Of a stretch of DNA of 64,000 nt, positions 32,862 to 39,704 are shown in pieces (position 1 is the first letter of the stretch; the number at the start of each line of letters is the position of its first letter). A program made the translations under genes and the position numbers. The stretch lies in the NCBI RefSeq assembly GCF_003096095.1, contig NZ_CP015453.1, forward strand, positions 2,914,001-2,978,000, in the 5' to 3' direction. The notes beneath the pieces were generated by a model that worked only from the letters and a program-made list of their open reading frames with translations, had not been told where the DNA came from and did no database searches. The DNA comes from Dietzia psychralcaliphila. GTDB lineage: Bacteria; Actinomycetota; Actinomycetes; Mycobacteriales; Mycobacteriaceae.

Positions 32862-33584
32862 TCAGCTCGCGAAGAGCCGGGCGTCGGAGTTCTCGTGGTG
32901 GCAACTGGCCAGGTCCAGCACCGGCGCGAACCCGCCCAGGTCCTCCAGGGCGGCCCCTACGGCAGCGTCGGCGACCTCCTCGACGACGGGCGCGGCACCG
33001 CGGACCAGGGCCTGGGCGCTGCGGTGGTCGGCCAGTCGCAGGCGTAGGGCGGCCCCTGCCAGGCTGATGACCACGGCGGTGAGGTCGGCGGCCACGGCGT
33101 CCCGCTGGTCGAGCCCGCCGCGGGCGTAGACCACGCCCATCACCACGGACTGGGACCCGGGTGACCTGCGGGCCTTGACGTGGGCGTTCCACGCGCTGAC
33201 CACCGGGTCGTCCAGCAGCTCGGCCGCCAGGTCCAGCACCTGCTTTCCCGTGCGGGTGGCACCGTCGCGCAGTTCCCGCGTCAGCCGGGTGGCGTGCAGG
33301 CGGCGGTCGATGCGGGTCACCGCGTCCAGCCACTGTGTCTCATCGGGGGCGTCTCCACCGTGCGCGCGGGTGGCCGCCCATGCCAGGGCCAGCGCGCTGG
33401 AGTCCGCCGGGCCGATGGCGTGGCGCAGCATCGCGTGCAGCACCTCCGGCAGTCGGCGGGCATCGACCTCCCCGCGCTGGGCGAGCCCCTCGAGCCCGTG
33501 GGACAGGGTGTACATCCCGGACGGGAAGGACGAGTCGGTGAACTGCAGCGCCAGCAGCAGTCGCGACAGGTCGGAGCCGCTCAT
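32862..33584 (-). CDS. ureF: Urease accessory protein UreF
   Basis: A 240-residue all-helical urease chaperone. Recognisable parts are [32 protein letters not shown] at the N terminus (the SGAFxxSHGLE region of UreF), [17 protein letters not shown], a central [26 protein letters not shown], and the C-terminal [30 protein letters not shown]. It bridges UreD and UreG in the activation complex. The start at 33584 is fixed by the ATGA overlap with ureBC; longer frames through ureC are not real. Confidence 0.93.
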   Translation of the reverse strand: MSGSDLSRLLLALQFTDSSFPSGMYTLSHGLEGLAQRGEVDARRLPEVLHAMLRHAIGPADSSALALAWAATRAHGGDAPDETQWLDAVTRIDRRLHATRLTRELRDGATRTGKQVLDLAAELLDDPVVSAWNAHVKARRSPGSQSVVMGVVYARGGLDQRDAVAADLTAVVISLAGAALRLRLADHRSAQALVRGAAPVVEEVADAAVGAALEDLGGFAPVLDLASCHHENSDARLFAS

Positions 33585-35845
33585 GCCAGGTAGAACAGTT
33601 GGGCCAGCGGCAGTGTGGTGGCCGGTGCGATGGTGGCCGGTTCGCCGTCGACGGTCACCACGTACGTGTCGGGGTCCACCTCGATCTGCGGGCAGCGGTC
33701 GTTGCGGACCATGTCCTTCTTGCCGATCCCGCGGCAGCCCCGCACCGGCAGGCACGGCGAGGTCAGGCCCAGCTGCTCCGGGACGCCGGCCTCGATCGCC
33801 GCCGCGGACAGGAAGGTCACGCGGGTGGACTGCATGGCCCCGCCGTAGGCGCCGAACATCGGGCGGTAGATCACCGGCTGCGGGGTGGGCAGGGAGGCGT
33901 TGGGGTCGCCCATCGGCGCCCACACGATCATTCCGCCCTTGATCACCAGGGACGGCTTGGCGGCGAACGACTCGACCGGCCACACCACCAGGTCGGCCAG
34001 CTTGCCCGGCTCGATCGAGCCCAGGTGGTCGGCGATGCCCGCGGCGATGGCCGGGTTGATGGTCATCTTGGCCACGTACCGCAGGACCCGCTCGTTGTCG
34101 TTGCGCGCCCCGCCGGTTCGGTCCGGTGAACTGCCGTCGGGCGACGCGGCCACGTCCTCGGGCAGCGGCCCGCGCTCGACCCGGCAGTGGTGGGCGGTCT
34201 GGAACGCCCGCTGCCACGATTCACCGACCCGGCCCATGGCCTGGGAGTCCGAGGAGAAGATGGAGATGATGCCCTCGTCGTGGAACACGGTCTCGGCGGC
34301 GATGGTCTCGGCCCGCACGCGGGAGTCGGCGAAGCTCACGTCCTCGGGGATGTCGTGTGACAGGTGGTGGCACACCATCACCATGTCCAGCAGCTCGTCG
34401 ACCGAGTTCACGGTGTACGGCAGCGTCGGGTTGGTGGAGGCCGGCAGCACGTTGGGCTCGCCGCACACGCGCAGGATGTCGGGGGCGTGGCCGCCGCCGG
34501 CACCCTCGGAGTGGAAGGTGTGGATGGTGGAGTCGCCGATCGCGGCGCGGGTGTCCTCGTAGAAACCGGATTCGTTGAGGGTGTCGGTGTGGATCGCGAC
34601 CTGCACGTCGTACTGGTCGGCGACCTCCTGCACGCAGCGGATGGCCGCCGGGGTGGTGCCCCAGTCCTCGTGGATCTTCAGGCCCGCCGCCCCGGCCACG
34701 ATCTGCTCGACCGCGGATTCGGGCTGCGAGGTGTTGCCCTTGCCCAGGATCCCGATGTTCACCGGCAGACCGTCGGCGGCCTGCAGCATCCGTCCGATGT
34801 TCCAGGCGCCCGGCGTGCAGGTGGTGCCCTTGGTGCCCTCGGACGGGCCGGTGCCACCGCCGAACATTGTGGTGATGCCGTTGGACAGGGCCTCGTCGAC
34901 CTGTTGCGGGGCGATGAAGTGGATGTGGGAGTCCACTCCCCCGGCGGTGACGATCTTGTGCTCGCCCGCCACCACCTCCGTGCCCGGACCGATCACCAGG
35001 TCGGGGTGTACACCGTCCTGGAGGTGCGGGTTCCCGGCCTTGCCCACGGCCACGATCCGGCCGTCGCGCACCCCGATGTCGCCCTTGACCACGCCGATCA
35101 CGGCGTCCAGGATCGTGGCCCCGGTGATCACCAGGTCGAGCGCGCCCGAGGCCCGCGTCCCCGCCGGGTCCTGCGCCATGCCGTCGCGGATCGCCTTGCC
35201 GCCGCCGTACACGGCCTCCTCGCCGTAGCCGGACGAACCGTCAGCGGTGACGGCATTGTGGTCGGTCGTGATCTCGACGGTCAACACCGTGTCCGCCAGC
35301 GTCAGGCGGTCGCCGATCGTGGGCCCGTAGATGTCGGTGTACGTGGCGCGCGGGAGCACCGTGGGAGGATGCTCGGTCGGCGGGCCCTCGGCGACGGGCA
35401 CACCGTCCGCGGACTGCGCGAGCTCGTCGTCGTCGTCTTCGTCGTCATCGTTGCTGTGTGCGTCGTCGTTCGGGGTGTCACACAGGAACCCCCCGTCGCG
35501 CATGCGCTGGAGCGCGCGTTCACGCATGGCCGGGTCGTCGAGGGGGCCGTCGACCAGTCCGGAGAAGCCGTGGCACACGCGCTCGCCGGCGTAGTCCACC
35601 AGCCGCACCGTGCGGGTCTGTCCGGGTTCGAACCGCACCGCCAGGCCCGCGCCGATCGCCAGGTGGCGCCCGTAGGCGGCCGGCCGGTCGAATCGGAGCT
35701 CGCGGTTGGCCTCGAAGAAGTGGTAGTGCGAACCCACCTGAACCGCGCGGTCGCCGGTGTTGGTCACCGTGACCTCGATGGTCTGGCGTCCGGCGCCCAG
35801 CGTGATGTCGCCGTCGCCGTACTGGTAGTTCCCGGATCCGGACAT
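33581..35845 (-). CDS. ureC: Urease beta-alpha fusion (UreB-UreC), catalytic subunit
   Basis: One 754-residue polypeptide contains a whole beta subunit (residues 1-105: [41 protein letters not shown]) and a whole alpha subunit (~165-754). They are joined by a linker with an Asp/Glu run at 132-141. All nickel and catalytic residues of alpha are visible: His307 and His309 (HIHF), the carbamylated Lys390 (LKIHEDWG), His419 (AIHTDT), His445 ([13 protein letters not shown]), flap Cys492-His493 (VCHHL), and Asp533 (SSDSQAMGR). It hydrolyses urea to ammonia and carbamate. The start 35845 is supported by GAGGAGCGCG. beta and alpha are normally separate in bacteria, so the fusion is unusual. Confidence 0.96.
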   Translation of the reverse strand: MSGSGNYQYGDGDITLGAGRQTIEVTVTNTGDRAVQVGSHYHFFEANRELRFDRPAAYGRHLAIGAGLAVRFEPGQTRTVRLVDYAGERVCHGFSGLVDGPLDDPAMRERALQRMRDGGFLCDTPNDDAHSNDDDEDDDDELAQSADGVPVAEGPPTEHPPTVLPRATYTDIYGPTIGDRLTLADTVLTVEITTDHNAVTADGSSGYGEEAVYGGGKAIRDGMAQDPAGTRASGALDLVITGATILDAVIGVVKGDIGVRDGRIVAVGKAGNPHLQDGVHPDLVIGPGTEVVAGEHKIVTAGGVDSHIHFIAPQQVDEALSNGITTMFGGGTGPSEGTKGTTCTPGAWNIGRMLQAADGLPVNIGILGKGNTSQPESAVEQIVAGAAGLKIHEDWGTTPAAIRCVQEVADQYDVQVAIHTDTLNESGFYEDTRAAIGDSTIHTFHSEGAGGGHAPDILRVCGEPNVLPASTNPTLPYTVNSVDELLDMVMVCHHLSHDIPEDVSFADSRVRAETIAAETVFHDEGIISIFSSDSQAMGRVGESWQRAFQTAHHCRVERGPLPEDVAASPDGSSPDRTGGARNDNERVLRYVAKMTINPAIAAGIADHLGSIEPGKLADLVVWPVESFAAKPSLVIKGGMIVWAPMGDPNASLPTPQPVIYRPMFGAYGGAMQSTRVTFLSAAAIEAGVPEQLGLTSPCLPVRGCRGIGKKDMVRNDRCPQIEVDPDTYVVTVDGEPATIAPATTLPLAQLFYLA

Positions 35846-35876
35846 CGCGCTCCTCGGGGTGGGTGGGTGGTGGTGA

Positions 35877-36752
35877 CTAGTGCGAGTGGGTGTAGACGCT
35901 GCCGTCGGCCGCCACGTGGGAGTGGGCGTAACCGTGGCCGTCCTCGGCGTCGAGTGCCGCGTCGATTCCGTCGGCGTCGGCGGAACCCGCAGCGCCAGCG
36001 GAACCATTACTGCCGTGGTCGAGCCGGTGGACCGCCTCGCGCACGCGGGTGTCGATCACGCTGCGCAGCACGGCAGGGCCCAGCAGGTACTCGCCCTCAC
36101 CGGGTAGTCCGCGGCCGGTGACCGGCGCCGGCGCCAGCGTGGCGGACACCAGCAACGGTCGGCCACCGCCGAGGGCGTCGAGTCGCGCGAGTCCGCCGGC
36201 CAGGTCGGGGTCGGGCTCGGAGCCGCCGTGGAAGGCCACCTCGACCAGCCCGGGGCGGCCGTACTGCCGCGCGAGCCGGGCCAGGCGGAACAGTTCGGCG
36301 TCGGCGAACGGGTCGATCGCCGGGCTCACCACCAGCACCGACTCGGCGCCCGTAGTGTCTCCCAGGCTGTGGCGGCGGATCACCGCGCGCAGGCGGCTGA
36401 CCAGCAACGTGGCGTCACCCAGCGGCGCGGCCAGCGCGAGCCGAGCGCCGCCCGTGCGACCCCGGACGTCACGCAGAGTGCGTGCGCAGTCGGCGATCAC
36501 CGTGGGTGCGCGGCCGAACGTCATGGGGACGACGACGACGAGGTCACCCGCCTCCCCCTGCGCCGCCACCAGGTCGGACAGTCCACGCCCGGGCGCGGCC
36601 GACGGGATGCCGAGGTCGGGCATCTGCTCGGACTCCGGACCCAGCGCCGCGACGATCCGGGCGGTGGCCGGATCGGTGTGCTCGTGGACGTGCTCGTGGA
36701 CATGCTCGTGGACCGCAGGGTGATGCTCGTGCACCGGGGAGTGCGCGGTCAC
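35877..36752 (-). CDS. Histidine-rich CbiX/sirohydrochlorin-chelatase-like protein in the urease operon
   Basis: A 291-residue protein starting at GTG 36752, overlapping the ureA stop (GTGA). The first 25 residues hold ten histidines ([18 protein letters not shown], residues 8-25) and the last 19 hold five more (HGYAHSH ... THSH). The middle resembles two CbiX-type half-domains: [24 protein letters not shown] with [13 protein letters not shown], and [23 protein letters not shown] with [19 protein letters not shown]-like sequence. The metal-site histidine and HGS motif of true chelatases look replaced ([17 protein letters not shown]). I infer a nickel-binding, storage or delivery role in place of UreE, which is absent here; enzyme activity on tetrapyrroles seems unlikely. 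Confidence 0.75.
   Translation of the reverse strand: MTAHSPVHEHHPAVHEHVHEHVHEHTDPATARIVAALGPESEQMPDLGIPSAAPGRGLSDLVAAQGEAGDLVVVVPMTFGRAPTVIADCARTLRDVRGRTGGARLALAAPLGDATLLVSRLRAVIRRHSLGDTTGAESVLVVSPAIDPFADAELFRLARLARQYGRPGLVEVAFHGGSEPDPDLAGGLARLDALGGGRPLLVSATLAPAPVTGRGLPGEGEYLLGPAVLRSVIDTRVREAVHRLDHGSNGSAGAAGSADADGIDAALDAEDGHGYAHSHVAADGSVYTHSH
36679..36714. repeat. 12-bp in-frame repeat encoding the His-Glu-His-Val run
   Basis: Three tandem 12-bp units TGCTCGTGGACN (36679-36690, 36691-36702, 36703-36714) encode repeated VHEH on the minus strand. Copy number may vary between strains and would change the number of metal-binding histidines. Confidence 0.85.
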
Positions 36753-37069
36753 GCCTGCTGCTCCACCGGGCCGACGGGATCGTGCACCGTGACCAGTTTG
36801 GAGCCGTCCGGGAAGGTGGCCTCCACCTGGATCATCGGCAGCCGCTCCACCACCCCTGCCATGACCTGTCCGGCGTTCAGGACCCGACGGCCCAGATCCA
36901 TGCACTCGGCGACCGTACGCCCGTCGCGGGCGTGCTCGACGATCTCCCACGAGATGAGCGCGGTGGCCTCCGGGACGTTGAGCAGCACCCCGCGCTCGAG
37001 CCTGCGGCGCGCGACCTCGGCCGCGGTGAACAGGGTGAGTTTGTCCAGCTCGCGGGGGGTGAGCTTCAT
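36749..37069 (-). CDS. ureA: Urease gamma subunit UreA
   Basis: A 106-residue urease gamma subunit: [94 protein letters not shown]. Length and sequence match standalone bacterial UreA. ATG 37069 was chosen because homology begins there; an upstream frame to 37114 adds unrelated residues. First gene of the urease operon, with a GlnR-like box about 70-100 bp upstream. The next gene (His-rich chelatase-like) overlaps by 4 bp, so gamma is separated from the beta-alpha fusion by a foreign gene. Confidence 0.97.
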   Translation of the reverse strand: MKLTPRELDKLTLFTAAEVARRRLERGVLLNVPEATALISWEIVEHARDGRTVAECMDLGRRVLNAGQVMAGVVERLPMIQVEATFPDGSKLVTVHDPVGPVEQQA

Positions 37070-37139
37070 CCTCGGGTCCTCTCGTGCTCGGGCATCAGCG
37101 CGCAGGGGGGCCATTCGCGCGGCGACTGTCGATCACGCT

Positions 37140-37166
37140 AATACCGTCGTGTGTCGGCTGTGTTAC
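37140..37166 (-). promoter_or_regulatory. GlnR-like box upstream of the urease operon
   Basis: On the minus strand: GTAAC-N6-GACAC-N6-GTATT (37166 down to 37140), three half-sites with 6-nt spacing, matching the GlnR a/b pattern with one change in the GaAAC half. It lies 71 bp from the ureA start. Confidence 0.65.
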
Positions 37167-37189
37167 GTCGGCCCCGGGCAGTCGAGCCC

Positions 37190-37225
37190 CTGACCTGCGG
37201 TGCCCTGCGGGGGCCGAGCAGGGCA
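37190..37225. repeat. Half copy of the 47-bp palindromic repeat (copy A)
   Basis: The left arm CTGACCTGCGGTGCCCTGC (37190-37208) is identical to copy C at 54301. After 9 nt only GCAGGGCA (37218-37225) of the right arm remains. The rest of the 301-bp ureA-uraD gap (37070-37370) contains the GlnR-like box and, near uraD, a weak GTTAC motif; I see no gene in it. Confidence 0.7.
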
Positions 37226-37370
37226 GTGAGCCGGCTGGCGGGCGAGGCGGGGAACGAGGTGGGATGGAGCTGGACCATGGGAGCCGACTGGCGGACGCCT
37301 GATTGTTACGGCGTGTAAAGGCTCCCGCGCCGGCGCCGATCCGCGCCCTCCCGGGTGCCATCATGAGCCC

Positions 37371-37919
37371 ATGCCCCAGACCACCGCCGAGCCGACGGCC
37401 GCTGACGACCATGCCGTGCGCATCGTCGACGCCACTCCCGCAGACGACCTGCTGCCGGTGCTGACGCAGCTCTCGGGCTCGGCTGGATGGGCACGGGCGG
37501 TACTGGACGGTCGCCCCTACCGCTCGCGCGAAGCACTGCACGCCGCGGCCAGGCGGGTGCTCGCCGAGCAGAGTGATGCCGAGGTACTGGCGGCGGTCGA
37601 TGCACACCCGCCGATCGGGGCGGGGGCGGGCGCCAGCGCGGAGCCCGTCGAGGGCGCATCAGCACGGGAGCAGAGCGCTGCCGCTACAGAGGACGCCGAG
37701 CTGACCCGGCTCCTGTCCGAGGGGCAGCGTCGCCACGCCGCGCACTTCGGTCACGCGTTCCTCGTCTGTGCCACGGGGCTCACGGCCCGGGAGATCGTGG
37801 CCGAACTCGACCGGAGGATCGAACGCGGTGCGGCCGAGGAACTCACCTGCACGCGCGAACAGCTGGCGAGGATCAACGCGTTGCGGCTCGATCAGCTGCT
37901 CGACACGGGAGCCCTCTGA
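37371..37919 (+). CDS. uraD: OHCU decarboxylase
   Basis: A 182-residue 2-oxo-4-hydroxy-4-carboxy-5-ureidoimidazoline decarboxylase, which makes (S)-allantoin from the uricase/HIU-hydrolase product. Family features are LSGSAGWARAVLDGRPYRSREALHAAARRVL, the VDAHPPIG segment carrying the catalytic His, and FGHAFLVCATGLTAREIVAELDRRI (the G-F-x-F-LV-x-G-x-s region, with Ala-Thr-Gly here). An Ala/Ser-rich insertion (GASAEPVEGASAREQSAAA) replaces the compact IGG..ASxEQ loop but keeps AREQSAA. It overlaps uraH as TGATG. A uricase gene is not adjacent. Confidence 0.9.
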   Translation: MPQTTAEPTAADDHAVRIVDATPADDLLPVLTQLSGSAGWARAVLDGRPYRSREALHAAARRVLAEQSDAEVLAAVDAHPPIGAGAGASAEPVEGASAREQSAAATEDAELTRLLSEGQRRHAAHFGHAFLVCATGLTAREIVAELDRRIERGAAEELTCTREQLARINALRLDQLLDTGAL

Positions 37920-38242
37920 TGTCCCTGAGCACCCACGCGCTGGACACGGCCACCGGAGCCCCGGCGGCCGGACTGGGCTACCGGCTCACCGACGCCGCCG
38001 GCACCGAGCTGGCCGCCGGCACGACGGACCACGACGGTCGGGCGCCGGAGCTGGCCGCAGTCGAGATCGGGGCCGGGGTGTACCGACTGGCCTTCGACAC
38101 CGGCGGGTATCACCGTGAGAACGGGGTGCAGGGCTTCTATCCGGAGGCGGTGGTGTGCTTCGAGATCACCGACCCGGGCGCCCATCACCACGTGCCGTTG
38201 ATCCTCTCGCCGTGGGGCTACAGCACCTACCGTGGGTCCTGA
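37919..38242 (+). CDS. uraH: 5-hydroxyisourate hydrolase
   Basis: A 107-residue transthyretin-like protein that hydrolyses 5-hydroxyisourate to OHCU. The diagnostic pieces are SLSTHALDTATGAPAAGL at the start (the THVLD motif with the catalytic His), TTDHDGRAPEL, FYPEAVVCFEI, HHHVPLILSPWGYSTYRGS, and the C-terminal YRGS that distinguishes the enzyme from transthyretin. It is translationally coupled to uraD. Immediately downstream is a perfect example of the 47-bp palindrome, which probably terminates this transcript. Confidence 0.97.
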   Translation: MSLSTHALDTATGAPAAGLGYRLTDAAGTELAAGTTDHDGRAPELAAVEIGAGVYRLAFDTGGYHRENGVQGFYPEAVVCFEITDPGAHHHVPLILSPWGYSTYRGS

Positions 38243-38263
38243 GGCACGGACCTCTCCAACGCT

Positions 38264-38310
38264 CTGACCCGGGGTGCCCTGCACAGGCGTCGCAGGGCAC
38301 CCCAGGTCAG
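38264..38310. terminator. 47-bp palindrome (copy B) acting as terminator
   Basis: CTGACCCGGGGTGCCCTGC (38264-38282), 9-nt loop, GCAGGGCACCCCAGGTCAG (38292-38310); one mismatch in 19 bp. It lies between convergent uraH and an amidohydrolase gene and overlaps the latter's stop codon. Same 19-9-19 layout as the copies at 54301 and 54628. Confidence 0.8.
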
Positions 38311-39704
38311 CGGCCGATCCGCCGCCGGGCGCACTGCTCGCGCAGGTCCGCGGCCAGCGCCTGCTCCTCGGTGTTGACGAGCTCGAAGTCCCGCACCACC
38401 ACGACGCCGCCCACCACCACGTGGCGGGGCCGGCGACCGGGGTTGGCCCACAGCAGTCCCCCGACCGGGTCGGCGACCCCGGCGTCGGCGACCCCGGAGA
38501 CGTCCCACACCACCAGATCGGCGGCCGATCCCGGGGTCAGCCGGCCCAGCTCGGGGCGGCCCAGACCGTCAGCTCCGCCGGCGGTGGCCATGGTGAGCGC
38601 CTCGAGTGCGTCCAGCGGCCTCCCGGCGAGTGGGGCGACCTGCATCGCCAGCCGGGCGTCGGCCAGGAGGTGCCCGGCGTCGTTGCTCCCCCCTCCCGAG
38701 GTACCCAGTCCGACGCGCACCCCTCGGTCGAGTAGTCGGGCCACGGGGGCCACTCCCCACCCCATCGGCAGGTCGCAGGCCGGGGCGTGGGTGACGGTGA
38801 CGCCGCCCGCAGCGACCAGCGCCACCTCGGAGTCGGTGATGTCGCACAGGTGGGCCAGGGTGACGTCGGGGGCCAGCCAGCCCCATTCGTCCAGCAGATC
38901 CAGGGGGCGCCGCCCGTACTGTTCGGCGGCGCGCGCCACATCGACCTGCTCGTTCGCCTGGGTGCGTCGGCGTAGTCCCAGGGTCCGCGCGATCTCGCCG
39001 AGGGCGCCGAAGGTGGCGGGCCCGTCGGCGTGGATCCCCGACGGCCCCACGGCCAGCTGTCGCATGCCGTCATCAGTGACACCGCGGCGCGCGCCCGGCA
39101 GGTGCGTGGAGTGGATCGCCGCCACGGACGAGGCGGCCGCGTCCGGGTCGCAACCCGCGGTGCCGCGGACGAAGACCAGACGAGCGCCCACATCGCGGGC
39201 GGCGGCGAAGGCGGCCCCCGCGATCTGCACCGAGTCCACGCCGGGCGGCCAGGTGAGGTGGTGGTCGGCAACGGTCGTGACCCCGCACAGCAGCGACTCT
39301 GCCAGGGCCACACGGGCCGCGAGACCCACCAGGTCGGGGTCGACGCGCGCGGCCACATAGGCCTCGCGCATCCGCCCCAGCCACACCGACATCTCCACCC
39401 CGCGCGTACCGGGTAGCGTCCGGAACGCGCTCTGCAGCAGGTGATGGTGGGCGTTGACCAGGCCTGGGGTGATGACCCCACCCTCGGCGTCGAGGGTATC
39501 GACCCGCGCGGTGTCGAACTGCGCAGTGTCGATTCGCGCGTCGGCGGGCACGGCGCCGGTCGGCGAGGCGTCGGCGGGCAGGGCGCCGGTCGGAGCAGTG
39601 ACGATCCGTCCGTCCACGCATTCGAGCGTCGTGGGTTCGGAGGACGCGAGCCCCGGCGACCACACCACCGACGCACCCGTGATCCGCAGGATTCGCGCAC
39701 TCAT
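38307..39704 (-). CDS. Amidohydrolase, purine deaminase-like (TrzA/AtzB/8-oxoguanine deaminase group)
   Basis: A 465-residue metal-dependent deaminase of the ATZ/TRZ branch of the amidohydrolase superfamily. It has GLVNAHHHLLQSAFRTLPG (metal HxH), TVADHHL, QANEQVDVARAAEQYG in place of the THLAE strand (Gln-Ala-Asn-Glu instead of His-x-Ala-Glu), VTLAHLCDITDSEVALVA, and GVRVGLGTSGGGSNDAG (the SNNSxD-type end). The altered QANEQ motif suggests changed metal or substrate handling compared with its two neighbours. It overlaps the molybdenum hydroxylase gene by 4 bp and ends the operon. A purine or triazine-like amine substrate is likely. Confidence 0.85.
   Translation of the reverse strand: MSARILRITGASVVWSPGLASSEPTTLECVDGRIVTAPTGALPADASPTGAVPADARIDTAQFDTARVDTLDAEGGVITPGLVNAHHHLLQSAFRTLPGTRGVEMSVWLGRMREAYVAARVDPDLVGLAARVALAESLLCGVTTVADHHLTWPPGVDSVQIAGAAFAAARDVGARLVFVRGTAGCDPDAAASSVAAIHSTHLPGARRGVTDDGMRQLAVGPSGIHADGPATFGALGEIARTLGLRRRTQANEQVDVARAAEQYGRRPLDLLDEWGWLAPDVTLAHLCDITDSEVALVAAGGVTVTHAPACDLPMGWGVAPVARLLDRGVRVGLGTSGGGSNDAGHLLADARLAMQVAPLAGRPLDALEALTMATAGGADGLGRPELGRLTPGSAADLVVWDVSGVADAGVADPVGGLLWANPGRRPRHVVVGGVVVVRDFELVNTEEQALAADLREQCARRRIGR

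Noticed and set aside
33581-36007. Start of the urease fusion at 36007.
   Set aside because: The extra 54 residues are Thr/Pro/Arg-rich shadow of the His-rich gene's 3' end; GAGGAGCGCG precedes the ATG at 35845 where UreB homology starts.
37305-37320. GTTAC-N6-TAAAG upstream of uraD as a further GlnR box.
   Set aside because: The second half-site departs from GaAAC at two positions and no third half-site follows; too weak to list as a feature.
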